64,000 nucleotides of DNA. Source: Photorhabdus luminescens subsp. luminescens (GTDB lineage: Bacteria > Pseudomonadota > Gammaproteobacteria > Enterobacterales > Enterobacteriaceae). Below the pieces are notes generated by a model, which was not told where the DNA came from, made no database searches, and saw nothing but the letters and a program-made list of their open reading frames with translations. Each line of letters begins with the position of its first letter. The stretch's first letter is position 1. The position numbers and the translations under genes are program-made. This document shows positions 48,923 to 58,434 of this stretch, one piece after another. The stretch covers positions 620,001-684,000 of the forward strand of contig NZ_JXSK01000001.1 of assembly GCF_001083805.1 (NCBI RefSeq). Reading direction: 5' to 3'.

Positions 48923-49189
48923 TTATATTTTTCTACCTTCATAGAGCGCAACATATCGCCCATTACCACAAGATTTAGAAGCTTTAAAATACCATTTATA
49001 CCCACCTTCTTTAATTACATTAGAAAAAACGTTACTAGAATTAACAATAGATTTAACTCTTACCCCCTTTCCACTATCGTATCCTTCCGAAGCTCTACAG
49101 TATTCATATCCATCGAATGCCGATGCAGTCCCAATGCCTCCGATTAATGCTGTTGCTAATGCCCCAACTGTTAATAATTTCTTGAACAT
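48923..49189 (-). CDS. Small secreted protein (unrecognised)
   Basis: An 88-residue precursor with a clear Sec signal (cleavage after TASA, residue 24) and a 64-residue basic mature part with two Cys (31 and 74) that could form one disulphide. Segments such as YKWYFKASKSCGNGRYVALYEG suggest a compact beta fold. I do not recognise a family. A good RBS region and a strong terminator support it as a real monocistronic gene. Confidence 0.75.
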   Translation of the reverse strand: MFKKLLTVGALATALIGGIGTASAFDGYEYCRASEGYDSGKGVRVKSIVNSSNVFSNVIKEGGYKWYFKASKSCGNGRYVALYEGRKI

Positions 49190-49953
49190 AAAACTCTCCT
49201 TAAATAGTTTCAGAATTTACATATTTTAAACGTATTATTTACCAAAATCATATGTGATAATGCATGCAAAATCTAAATCACCACATCGATGATATTACAA
49301 TTTTAAAATTCAAAAACTGCTTATATTTTTAATCCTAAGTTGGATTAGATTGGAAACCTAACTTCCATTTATCATCATAGTACCAGAAATCAAAAATGGC
49401 AAATCTAATATATAATGACAATTTGTTTTTCTATAGTTTTCCATGAAACTATCTTGAATATCAGTATATTTAACTTCTTTGGAATTTATGATTTACCTCA
49501 CATATTAATAGGGGTTGAAATCTATAAATGTAGCAATATAGGGGTATCTTGAATAATGGAAAGTGGGCACTGATAATTGAGACAAAAAGAAATGCGTTTA
49601 TATTTTACTCACTCACGCTGGATGAATTTCCTGATAATAATGTCAACTATCCTGACTCTGGGTGCTCTTAATGTGATTAACAGAAAACATTTTCCCTCAT
49701 TATTCTTTCGGAATAATTATGATAAAAAATTCTTTTTATAATTATTGCCTTCAAATGCTATATATATTAATTATAATATTCATGAACAAGTAATCTCATC
49801 GTAATTATGTGACTACCCAATAAAAACATTCATGATTCCCCAAAAACATCATTTTTATTTTTATAATAAATTCACTCTTTATATTTTCATATAAAAAATA
49901 AATTTACTTTAAAGGTTAATCATCAAACATAAGCCTCAAAAAAATACCCATCT
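49190..49953. other. Long AT-rich gap
   Basis: About 760 bases, strongly AT-rich, between a secreted-protein gene and mtlR. Apart from a possible 49-residue ORF (49592-49741) I see nothing supportable. It may be decayed foreign DNA. Confidence 0.4.
49592..49741 (+). CDS. Possible 49-residue membrane peptide
   Basis: A small ORF with one hydrophobic helix (MNFLIIMSTILTLGALNVI) followed by a basic/aromatic tail. The RBS is weak (AAAAAGA). It could be a chance frame in AT-rich DNA. Confidence 0.2.
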   Translation: MRLYFTHSRWMNFLIIMSTILTLGALNVINRKHFPSLFFRNNYDKKFFL

Positions 49954-50496
49954 TCAGACTCCTATTCCAATCTCCCCCGTATCCAAAATTTCGGCAACTA
50001 ATGCTGTAACTGCCAGCACCAAAGAAGAACGCACCATTTGTTTATATCGGTACTTTTGTAAATCAATTAATTGCTGATCAATCACATCCTCTGGCTGGTC
50101 AAATCGCATCATTTCAGGTAAAACCCCCATGCAGTGCAGCATCCTGACTGGACCGAGGATTTCATCATCTGTAAATTCATAGCGCTGCTGTTCTTGTTGT
50201 AACGTTGCATTTAAAGCCAGAAAAAGTTCGATGTCTTCATAGATTTCACGGGAAATAGCGCCAAGCGCATAAACCAATTTAAGTCTGACTGCCAGTTCGC
50301 CCAGCGGGCCATCTCCCTGGAGGAGCGGTTCAACAGCATATTTCACGGCATAATCATCTTTACGGAAAACTTTTAGCATCAATTGGTCAATAGCTCCCGT
50401 TATCAGGTGGATCACTTCCTGAATAAATGGCTTAACCTCGGTTCGCTTGTTGAGCCGCTCGAGGAGCTGGTTTTCTGTTTTTTGTCTATTTTCCAT
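49954..50496 (-). CDS. mtlR: Mannitol operon repressor MtlR
   Basis: A 180-residue regulator of mannitol uptake, last gene of mtlADR. Family segments: FIQEVIHLITGAIDQL, GDGPLGELAVRLKLVYALGAIS and LGPVRMLHCMGVLP. Length matches enterobacterial MtlR. It starts 90 bases after mtlD. Confidence 0.95.
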   Translation of the reverse strand: MENRQKTENQLLERLNKRTEVKPFIQEVIHLITGAIDQLMLKVFRKDDYAVKYAVEPLLQGDGPLGELAVRLKLVYALGAISREIYEDIELFLALNATLQQEQQRYEFTDDEILGPVRMLHCMGVLPEMMRFDQPEDVIDQQLIDLQKYRYKQMVRSSLVLAVTALVAEILDTGEIGIGV

Positions 50497-50585
50497 GATG
50501 ATTCTTCACTTCACAGCGACATTGTTCTCTGTAGCCATGAAGTGAGTTTTAACAGTTCATTAAGTGTAGAAATTGATTACCGTGT

Positions 50586-51746
50586 TCACCGAATAAGTGC
50601 CCCTAAGCGCTGATATTCACTGCATATACGCTCAATAATAGGAAACTGGACATCCAGTCGGCAAATACGGAGAACTGCCTGTCTTATACCTTCCTCGTTA
50701 ATTATCCTTCTCATTTCTACCGCCTGCGGATCAGAATCACTCCTGAAATGCAAAGCCGCAGCAATGCCGGTAATCAGGTTGTCGTTCGCCGAATAATACG
50801 CCATAGTCCCTGATAACGGCTTAATTAACCTGTCCTCTGGGCTGAGTTTACGCATTGGCTGACGCCCGACGCGTTCTACATCATCCTGTAAATAAGGGTT
50901 AGCAAAGCGATTCAGTATCTTTTCTATATATTGCGCATGGTTATCAGGGGAAAAACTGTAACGCCTTATTAACACTCGTCCGCTTTCTTCCATTGCTCCT
51001 TTAACAATGGTACGAATCTGAGGATCATTAATTGCTGCGCAAATCGTCTTATGACCGAAGAGTTGTCCCAAATAAGCCGTGATAGCATGACCAGTATTGA
51101 GGGTAAACAGTTTACGCTCCACGAATGCCATCAAGTTATCGGTCAGTTCCATGCCGTTGATAGCCGGGATTTCTCCTTTAAATTGTGTCCGGTCAACAAT
51201 CCACTCACTGAATGTTTCAACGGTGACATCCAAAGACTCATCGTTAGCAGCATCTGTCGGCGGCACAATTCTGTCTACGGCTGAATCCACAAAACCGATA
51301 TGCAGTTGTACCCATTTATGATCTGCCTGTGGAATAACTGCCAGCACATGCTGTTTCAACAGGCTGGTTCCGCGAACCATATTTTCACAGGCAATAATGT
51401 TCAGAGGTCGGTCATTACCTGTTTCTTTGCGCAACATGATGCCTTTTGCCAATGTTGTGGCGATCTTCTCCAATACCTGCGGGCCGACGGCGGTTGTCAC
51501 CATGTCAGCCCGTGCAATGTATTCCACGGTTTTCGGATCAGTGCTATTGATGGCATTAACTTGTCGCACGCTTTCAACGCGATGTTCTTTGCCCACAATA
51601 TGAACCTGATAGCACTGCTTATGTGCCAACTGGTCAACCAGCGGCTGGTCGATATCAGCAAATGTCATATCTGAATTAGCATCAGCCAAGAGTTTACCGA
51701 TAAAACCTCGACCAATATTACCGGCGCCAAAATGAATCACTTTCAT
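50586..51746 (-). CDS. mtlD: Mannitol-1-phosphate 5-dehydrogenase
   Basis: Oxidises mannitol-1-phosphate to fructose-6-phosphate with NAD. The 386 residues start with the Rossmann motif [28 protein letters not shown] and the catalytic Lys region [20 protein letters not shown] are present. It begins 2 bases after the mtlA stop. Confidence 0.97.
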   Translation of the reverse strand: MKVIHFGAGNIGRGFIGKLLADANSDMTFADIDQPLVDQLAHKQCYQVHIVGKEHRVESVRQVNAINSTDPKTVEYIARADMVTTAVGPQVLEKIATTLAKGIMLRKETGNDRPLNIIACENMVRGTSLLKQHVLAVIPQADHKWVQLHIGFVDSAVDRIVPPTDAANDESLDVTVETFSEWIVDRTQFKGEIPAINGMELTDNLMAFVERKLFTLNTGHAITAYLGQLFGHKTICAAINDPQIRTIVKGAMEESGRVLIRRYSFSPDNHAQYIEKILNRFANPYLQDDVERVGRQPMRKLSPEDRLIKPLSGTMAYYSANDNLITGIAAALHFRSDSDPQAVEMRRIINEEGIRQAVLRICRLDVQFPIIERICSEYQRLGALIR

Positions 51747-51748
51747 GA

Positions 51749-53713
51749 TTAACCTCTCTGCTTAAACTGCACTTTCCCTGATAAGATTTCCAGCGCTTCC
51801 TGAACACTTTGCGTTTTGCTCAGGCGCTCAATCACACCGTCTTCGTCGAGCGTGCGGGTAATGTGGGCAATGACTTCAATATGCTCATTGCTACGAGCAG
51901 CAATACCTATCACCAGACAGGCGATTTCGTCAGGTTCTTCGCCAAATTGAACACCGGCCGGATACTGACAAATTACGATACCTGTTTTAAGCACCTGATC
52001 TTTCGCGTCAATCGTGCCGTGAGGAACGGCGATAGATTCCCCCAGATAGGTAGACGTTAGCTTTTCTCTTGCCAGCATCGCATCCACATAGTCCGGTTCG
52101 ACATAACCGCCTTCCACCATCTTGTTGCCAGCAAAACGGATCGCTTCTTCTTTGGTCTGTGCAGTCAGGTTGAGGTAAATATGATTCTCATTCAGTGTAA
52201 ATAGCGGCTCCTCCTGATTTTCGGGGTCATAATATTCATCGTTGGCAGCAGCGATTGTTTGGACCATCCGGCCATCGTTTGCCGCATTCGGGTGCTTTTC
52301 TGCCATCAGGCGGGTAACAAGGTCGCTGTAGACCTGACTGTTCAGAAAATGGGCCAGTGAGATATGAATGGCGCCCGGCGCAAAGATTTTCGCCCTGTCG
52401 GTCAAATCCCGGTGCGTTACCACGATATCCACATCATCTTTCAGATCGTTTATCGCCATGTTGGTAACAAAAACGTCAGCCAACCCCACATCATGTACTT
52501 TTTTCGCTAGTAAGCCCGCACCCATAGCGCTTGACCCCATACCTGCGTCACAGGCAACCACAATTTTTTTCACGTGGGATAAATTTTTATTATGGTTGTC
52601 TGCCAGAACGGCTTCCCTCTGTTTATTCGCCAAGTTGGGCGCTTTCATCCCACGTACTCGCTGAGTCGTATGGCTCAAAGCGTCTTCATCACCGATGCGG
52701 GTTCTCTTCAACAAAATGGCTGACACCAGAAATGAGACCAATGTTGCACTACACACTGAAAGAACCACGCCAATAAGAGAAGATTTCGGCGTCATCAGCA
52801 GTACAGCAAAGATGGAGCCAGGAGATGTCGGAGCAATCAGTCCAGCATGGAATACCCCCATGACGAAAACTCCTGTCATGCCACCAAGGATCAATGCAAT
52901 CAGCAAACGAGGATTCATTAATACATACGGGAAATAGATTTCATGAATACCGCCAAGGAAATGAATGATGGCCGCCCCGGAAGCAGTGTGTTGGGCATTC
53001 CCTCGACCAAAGAACATGTAAGCCAGCAAAACACCTAACCCCGGCCCTGGATTTGCTTCAATAAAGAAGAAGATAGAAGCTCCCGTTTCAGTTGCCTGAT
53101 GAATCCCCAAGGGAGAGAAAATACCGTGGTTGATTGCATTGTTGAGGAACAGGATTTTTGCTGGTTCGACAACGATAGACGTCAGCGGCAGCAGATTATA
53201 TGTGACTATCACATTCACACCGGCAGCCAGAACTTTTGATATCTCAGCGATCAGAGGACCGATTGCCAGATAGGCAAGTATTGCAAGGAGGCCCCCGATA
53301 ATGCCTGATGAAAAGTTATTCAGCAGCATTTCAAAACCGCTTTTGACTTTACCTTCCACCCGGCGGTCAAAATGACGGATGGCAAAACCCCCTAATGGGC
53401 CAGCGATCATAGCGCCCATAAACATAGGGATATCTGCGCCGGCAATGACCCCAATGGTTGTGATAGCGCCAACGGTACCACCGCGCTCGCCACCGACCAG
53501 TCGGCCTCCTGTATAGCCGATTAGCAAGGGGAGTAGATAAGTGATCATAGGGCTGACAAGTCGCGCCAGCGTTTCATTTGGGTACCAGCCAGTCGGGATG
53601 AATAGGGCAGAGAGAAGCCCCCACGCAATAAAAGCACTTAGATTGGGCATAACCATATTACTGAGAAAGCGCCCAAAATTCTGTACCTTTAATTTGATAT
53701 TTGATGTTACCAT
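51749..53713 (-). CDS. mtlA: Mannitol-specific PTS enzyme IICBA
   Basis: A 654-residue transporter that phosphorylates mannitol on entry. The membrane IIC domain covers about 1-340 ([15 protein letters not shown], the EANPGPG motif), IIB has the phosphorylated Cys388 in [10 protein letters not shown], and IIA has His565 in IAVPHGT. All three domains are intact. First gene of mtlADR, under a likely CRP site. Confidence 0.97.
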   Translation of the reverse strand: MVTSNIKLKVQNFGRFLSNMVMPNLSAFIAWGLLSALFIPTGWYPNETLARLVSPMITYLLPLLIGYTGGRLVGGERGGTVGAITTIGVIAGADIPMFMGAMIAGPLGGFAIRHFDRRVEGKVKSGFEMLLNNFSSGIIGGLLAILAYLAIGPLIAEISKVLAAGVNVIVTYNLLPLTSIVVEPAKILFLNNAINHGIFSPLGIHQATETGASIFFFIEANPGPGLGVLLAYMFFGRGNAQHTASGAAIIHFLGGIHEIYFPYVLMNPRLLIALILGGMTGVFVMGVFHAGLIAPTSPGSIFAVLLMTPKSSLIGVVLSVCSATLVSFLVSAILLKRTRIGDEDALSHTTQRVRGMKAPNLANKQREAVLADNHNKNLSHVKKIVVACDAGMGSSAMGAGLLAKKVHDVGLADVFVTNMAINDLKDDVDIVVTHRDLTDRAKIFAPGAIHISLAHFLNSQVYSDLVTRLMAEKHPNAANDGRMVQTIAAANDEYYDPENQEEPLFTLNENHIYLNLTAQTKEEAIRFAGNKMVEGGYVEPDYVDAMLAREKLTSTYLGESIAVPHGTIDAKDQVLKTGIVICQYPAGVQFGEEPDEIACLVIGIAARSNEHIEVIAHITRTLDEDGVIERLSKTQSVQEALEILSGKVQFKQRG

Positions 53714-53836
53714 GACAAAACCTCGTGGTACGAGAAAGATAAGGTTTGGTAGACGTTATCGCCAAATAACGCCTGTTGATTGTTGAACACCTTCACTTTA
53801 TCACGCCTTTTTTCGGATGCGTACCACGGGTTTTTT

Positions 53837-53852
53837 TGTGATTAATATCACC
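53837..53852 (-). promoter_or_regulatory. Putative CRP site upstream of mtlA
   Basis: TGTGA-TTAATA-TCACC matches the CRP consensus at 9 of 10 core positions, about 125 bases before mtlA. Further TCACA half-sites occur at roughly 53890 and 54005. Multiple CRP sites before mtlA are known in E. coli. Confidence 0.6.
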
Positions 53853-54137
53853 AACTATCTCTTCTTCATCCCTTATTTATATCGCTCAGATCACATTTTA
53901 CTCATTCAGAAAAATTAATCCGATCAAATATTAATCTATAAATAAAAATAACGTGAACTAAATCACTTTTTATTTAGTGGGCATTTTTCTTAAATAGAGA
54001 ATTAGATCACAAAATATCTTTATCCAAAATCAGAAGGGTAGCGATGACCCTGTGGGATCACCTCTTTCGTTCCAGCCAGTAGCAATTAGAGCAGTCGTGA
54101 CGGTAACAAAGCGTGGTGTATTAGGAGGATCATTTTA
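53853..54137. other. Promoter region between mtlA and the ATPase unit
   Basis: Non-coding, with CRP half-sites on the mtl side. No gene seen until the small ORF at 54138. Confidence 0.4.
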
Positions 54138-54236
54138 ATGATAATGTATTCCACAAAGGAAAAATTTTTAGAGGAAGAACTGGACGCAAACCTGGCAATC
54201 AAGATAATACTTAACCTATTATTTACCCTAACATAG
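54138..54236 (+). CDS. Predicted 32-residue small protein before the ATPase gene
   Basis: A short ORF (MIMYSTKEKFLEEELDANLA, then a hydrophobic end IKIILNLLFTLT) has a near-perfect RBS, AGGAGG, 9 bases before its ATG and ends 38 bases before the ATPase gene. It may be a leader peptide, a small immunity-like partner, or the 5' end of a deleted gene. I do not recognise it. Confidence 0.35.
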   Translation: MIMYSTKEKFLEEELDANLAIKIILNLLFTLT

Positions 54237-54274
54237 GGCATATTTGAGCCGCATAATGCTGAAAAGGCAAAATT

Positions 54275-55363
54275 ATGAAACCAGTAACCAACAATAATTT
54301 CTTAAGAAAAATTAATATAAAAGGCTACAAATCTATCTTAGAATGTGATTTACAAATGGGATGTCTAAATGTACTCATTGGTGCCAATGGTGCTGGGAAA
54401 TCCAATTTCATCAGTTTTTTTCGCCTAATCGCCGTTGTACTTGATCATCGTTTACAATCTCTTGTTGGCAAAATGGGCGGCCCCGACACATTATTGCATT
54501 TTGGTCGTAAAAAAACTGAGTCTATAAGCGCTGAGCTTTATTTTGGTCACAATGGTTATAAGTTTGAACTGGAACCCACAAATGATAACCGTATGATGTT
54601 CCAACATGAATCACTCTTTTTGGACACCAAAGGGGATTATAATATTGGTGCTGGACACTTTGAATCTCAGATCGTTCAGCATCATAACATTGAGGATTAC
54701 GCATTACTTACTATGCTCCGATGGAGGGTTTACCATTTCCATGATACGAGTGATAATGCCAGAGTTAAACAAACTCATCGTATTAATGATAATGACTATT
54801 TACGGGAAGATGGCGCTAATTTAGCGGCATTCTTATATCGTCTGCAAAAAAATCATATTCTGCACTACAAACGCATTGTCAAAACCGTTCAAATGGTTGC
54901 ACCATTTTTTGGTGATTTTTACTTGCGGCCCACCCCGGATAATACTGATTACATTCAACTCGAATGGACAGAGAAAGAGCAGGATATTCCCTTTAAAGCG
55001 AGTGAATTGTCCGATGGTACTTTACGATTTATTTTATTGACTACCGTGTTACTGCAACCCGAAGACTATATGCCAAGTTCAATTATTATTGATGAACCAG
55101 AGCTTGGACTCCACCCCTATGCTATTAATGTACTGGCTGGTTTGATCAAAAACGCCAGCAGTAAGCACCAACTGATTATTTCTACCCAGTCAGTCGAACT
55201 GGTTAATCAATTTGATGCTGATGATTTGATTATCGTTGACAAACAACAAGGGGCATCTACCTTTAAGCGTCTGAATAGTGACTTTCTTTCTGAATGGCTT
55301 GAAGACTATAGCCTTGGTGAATTATGGAAGAAAAACTTACTCGGCGGGAGGCCACAGCGATGA
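54275..55363 (+). CDS. OLD/AbiEii-like AAA (ABC-type) ATPase
   Basis: A 362-residue ATPase of the AAA_15/AAA_21 group. Walker A is in IGANGAGKSNFI, the ABC-type signature in ELSDGTLRFILLTTVLL, Walker B in IIIDEPELGLHPYAI, and the switch in IISTQSVELVNQF. This class drives many phage-defence pairs with TOPRIM nucleases. It overlaps the next gene by ATGA. It lacks a C-terminal nuclease domain itself, which the partner would provide. Confidence 0.88.
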   Translation: MKPVTNNNFLRKINIKGYKSILECDLQMGCLNVLIGANGAGKSNFISFFRLIAVVLDHRLQSLVGKMGGPDTLLHFGRKKTESISAELYFGHNGYKFELEPTNDNRMMFQHESLFLDTKGDYNIGAGHFESQIVQHHNIEDYALLTMLRWRVYHFHDTSDNARVKQTHRINDNDYLREDGANLAAFLYRLQKNHILHYKRIVKTVQMVAPFFGDFYLRPTPDNTDYIQLEWTEKEQDIPFKASELSDGTLRFILLTTVLLQPEDYMPSSIIIDEPELGLHPYAINVLAGLIKNASSKHQLIISTQSVELVNQFDADDLIIVDKQQGASTFKRLNSDFLSEWLEDYSLGELWKKNLLGGRPQR

Positions 55364-55821
55364 TCCGTATCAATGTTTTTGTAGAAGGGCAAACGGAGGA
55401 AACTTTTGTGCGGGATGTGTTAGCTCCCTATTTTGTAGCACAGCAAATCTATCTGACGCCAATATTAGCTCAGACGAGTACCAGTCAGAAAGGCGGTATT
55501 ACAAGTTACGGTAAGGTAAAATATCAAATTACTCGCTTATGTCGACAAGATCCCAGTGCATTCGTCACAACATTAATTGACTACTATGGCTTGCCTACTA
55601 ATTTCCCTGATTATAATGAACAACAGGATAATGCAGCTAACGAACGGGTAGTTAAGCTAGAGCAAGCTTTCGCTAATGATATTGGGCAAACTAATTTTAT
55701 TCCCAACCTGTTATTACATGAATTTGAAGCACTGTTGTTTTGCCAACCTGAAAAATTTGCGGATTGGCTTGATGACAACGCCCCCATTTCAGCATTACAA
55801 ACCATCAAAGCTCAAACTTAA
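55360..55821 (+). CDS. DUF4276 protein, probably C-terminally truncated
   Basis: A 153-residue protein with the DUF4276 start INVFVEGQTEETFVRDVLAP; EGxTE is the pattern of the first acidic motif in TOPRIM folds. Later blocks SYGKVKYQITRLCRQD, TTLIDYYGLPTNFP and NFIPNLLLHEFEALLF fit the family. Members I know continue to about 210-230 residues with TAPSKR and CPHF blocks; these are missing here, and no other frame restores them. It may be inactive or a short variant. Confidence 0.75.
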   Translation: MIRINVFVEGQTEETFVRDVLAPYFVAQQIYLTPILAQTSTSQKGGITSYGKVKYQITRLCRQDPSAFVTTLIDYYGLPTNFPDYNEQQDNAANERVVKLEQAFANDIGQTNFIPNLLLHEFEALLFCQPEKFADWLDDNAPISALQTIKAQT

Positions 55822-56022
55822 AAGCTGCGCCAAAATTGAGACATGGGGGGAGGGAGCCTCACACAGATTTCCGATACCCAAACAATATTTAACATAATAT
55901 ACATTAGGCGAACTATGATTGTAGCACCAATTGTTGGTGACTATGTCAGAGATTCAAATTCAGATAAAGAATCAAATCGATTGCGGTGTGCTACATAGCT
56001 TGCCCCCTCATTAACCGACGGA

Positions 56023-58434
56023 TTAGAGGTGTTGTAATAGATGCTTAGCACCAATCTGAATACCAAACAGCGTAAGTACGTCGTAGCATTGTTCGGTGGT
56101 TAATCGACGCTCCTGACAGTATTGCTGACACTGAACAATATCCAGAGAAGACGAGGGTTGCAACGGCGAGAAAACAATACTCCCGGCAGTAAAATAACCT
56201 GAATACCGACTATCTGCTTCTTCACTCTTTTCTGTGCCTAAAGTAACATCAAAACTAAAAAACTGTCCTTTTTCAGACCAAGGCTCTGGTTTAATATTCA
56301 CCGTCAGAGTCAATGCCTGTTCTGTTTCTGCCATGATGATCGGCTTCGCCCAACCAATGTTGCGCAAACTCAGCTGATTTGTTGCAAATGGGATATCCGC
56401 GCTTTCTATCTTGTTTGACAGCAACAGTATGACTGCATATCGTACAAACTCAAGATGAACCACACCGGGAAGAACCGTTTGCCCATTGACTATATGCTCA
56501 CGTAAGTAGTGCTCAGTAGCGTTAACACGAAATTGATAGGATTTCTGTTCATCATTCAATTTAAATGGCGTAGTCAGCCCATCAGAGGAAGAGGAAAATG
56601 GCGGGCGATGGACAGCCCCTAAAAATGCACGAACTGGCAAACCTGACAGACGACGTGGATGCGTATTTCCCCATAAGAGTGACCAGTCAGGTTCTTCACC
56701 TTTTAACCAACGAAGCGCTAACTCAGCGAGCTCCCGATCTGTCAGGAATAGAGATATTGATTGTTGCGTCTGTAATACCGATCTTAACGTCTCTTCCTGC
56801 CGGGGTTCCTCTACATTCTGAATACAGATATCGCCATTAAGTACGCTATCTAGTTGTAATATCAGCTCAGGTAAATAAGATACGCCCAACATTACCCGAT
56901 ATTGTCGCGCTTCACGGGATTGCAACGTGAATGCTAAACGCGCTAAATCAACATCCTGTTTCTGTAAATACCGTTTTATCTGAACAACATAATCGTGTAA
57001 CGATGCCTCCGAGTGCGACGACAACGGTATTAATACTGGCATGGTTGTTCGCTTAGCGCCGGTATTTTTCTGCCCGATAAACTCCTTAACGACGACGTGT
57101 GTGTTATATCCCCCTCCGGCAAATGAATTGATACCGGCAATCCTGGGTAATGAATATCCTTCCCGTGTGGAAGATTCCCATTTTCTATTCTGACGATTCA
57201 GATATAGCCCGGAACCCTCTATCCCCAAACTGTCATCAATCTCGCTTAGTCCCTGAATCCCGATAATTGTCTGATGACGCAGTTGCAGCAAAACTTTCAC
57301 CAGCGCCACCAGCCCGGAAACAGCCTCCGTGTGCCCAATAGCGCCTTTTACGGTGGATAAATGGATATGTTGATCAGGCCGAAAAACTTTTTTTAAGGCG
57401 GTGATTTCAGTGAAATCGCCGGCTCTGACGCCGGATGCATTACACTCAATAACGGAGAAATCATCTGCCGATACCCCCGCATTTTGCCAGGCTTTAATGA
57501 GGGTTTTAGCCTGCTGTTCAACATTGGCGGAAATAAGTGAAAATGTTCTTCCGCTATTATTTGCCGCTCCACCGGCAATAATGGCATAGACATCATCGCC
57601 ATCTTGTTGCGCTTTTAACAGCGATTTAAGCACCACAGAGACCACCGCTTCTCCCCTGAGCTGTCCTTTGCTTCGCCGACTGAACAATTCAGGCGCTGCC
57701 GTCGGCGATAGAATTCCTTCTTCACGGGCAATAAAACCGTAAGGATGCAGGAAAAGACTGGTCGCACTGACAATAGCCTGATCCATCTGCCCTGAGCGAA
57801 TCAAATCATACGCTCCAAGCAATGCAGTGAGACCTCCCGTACATTCGGTATTAACAAATTGGGTGGGGCCCTGAATATCAAGAAATTGGGCTATCCGGCC
57901 TGATGACATCGCAGGTTCATTACCCGCCCAATAATAGAAGTTTTCCTCTACTTTATTGTCCCTCAACAGCTTTTCATAGTCACCAGACAAGGTTGAAACG
58001 AAAAGAGCTGTACGATCTCCACTCATATCTTGGTTTGTGTGACCACTGTCTTCAATGCTTTGAACAATGACTTCAAGCAGTAGGCGATGCTGAGGGTCCA
58101 TGTACTGTGCGACTGCGGGTGGAATCTGGAAATATTGTTCATCAAACCGGAAAATATCATTAATAAACCCGGCGAAACGAATTATCGTTCCCACAGACAA
58201 CCTTGGACGCTCCTCAGGAAATACAGAGAAACCCAGCTTTCCTGCAAGGAGGTTTTCCCAGAATTGAGCTACAGAATCAGCCTGCGGAAAGCGCCCCGCT
58301 ATCCCAACAACCGCAACTTGCTCATTCTGAACAGATCTTGCTGACGACTGGATCGTTACCTCTGAACTATTTTTCTGCCGGCGTGTTGTCTCTAATCGCG
58401 GTCTGTGCCCCGAAAAAGCTGTTTCAGACGCGTT
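56023..58434 (-). CDS. Polyketide synthase fragment: non-canonical KS and truncated DH
   Basis: The open frame runs from a TGA at 58435-58437 to a stop at 56023. No ATG, GTG or TTG occurs before the conserved KS start (QVAVVGIAGRFPQADSVAQF); the first TTG, at 58200, already lies inside the KS domain. The KS keeps the Cys (C120 counted from 58200, in NTECTGG) and the second His (H290, IGHTEA), but the first His is Asn (N254 in ECNASGV). A KS linker and the first hotdog of a dehydratase (REHIVNGQTVLPG) follow. The protein then ends before the DH catalytic Asp. It is likely a non-elongating KS0 and is probably read through from the SnoaL gene by frameshift. Confidence 0.8.
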   Translation of the reverse strand, partial: NASETAFSGHRPRLETTRRQKNSSEVTIQSSARSVQNEQVAVVGIAGRFPQADSVAQFWENLLAGKLGFSVFPEERPRLSVGTIIRFAGFINDIFRFDEQYFQIPPAVAQYMDPQHRLLLEVIVQSIEDSGHTNQDMSGDRTALFVSTLSGDYEKLLRDNKVEENFYYWAGNEPAMSSGRIAQFLDIQGPTQFVNTECTGGLTALLGAYDLIRSGQMDQAIVSATSLFLHPYGFIAREEGILSPTAAPELFSRRSKGQLRGEAVVSVVLKSLLKAQQDGDDVYAIIAGGAANNSGRTFSLISANVEQQAKTLIKAWQNAGVSADDFSVIECNASGVRAGDFTEITALKKVFRPDQHIHLSTVKGAIGHTEAVSGLVALVKVLLQLRHQTIIGIQGLSEIDDSLGIEGSGLYLNRQNRKWESSTREGYSLPRIAGINSFAGGGYNTHVVVKEFIGQKNTGAKRTTMPVLIPLSSHSEASLHDYVVQIKRYLQKQDVDLARLAFTLQSREARQYRVMLGVSYLPELILQLDSVLNGDICIQNVEEPRQEETLRSVLQTQQSISLFLTDRELAELALRWLKGEEPDWSLLWGNTHPRRLSGLPVRAFLGAVHRPPFSSSSDGLTTPFKLNDEQKSYQFRVNATEHYLREHIVNGQTVLPGVVHLEFVRYAVILLLSNKIESADIPFATNQLSLRNIGWAKPIIMAETEQALTLTVNIKPEPWSEKGQFFSFDVTLGTEKSEEADSRYSGYFTAGSIVFSPLQPSSSLDIVQCQQYCQERRLTTEQCYDVLTLFGIQIGAKHLLQHL

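Noticed and set aside
55943-56014. 23-residue frame between DUF4276 and the PKS end
   Set aside because: No RBS, no conserved motif, and too short to stand alone.
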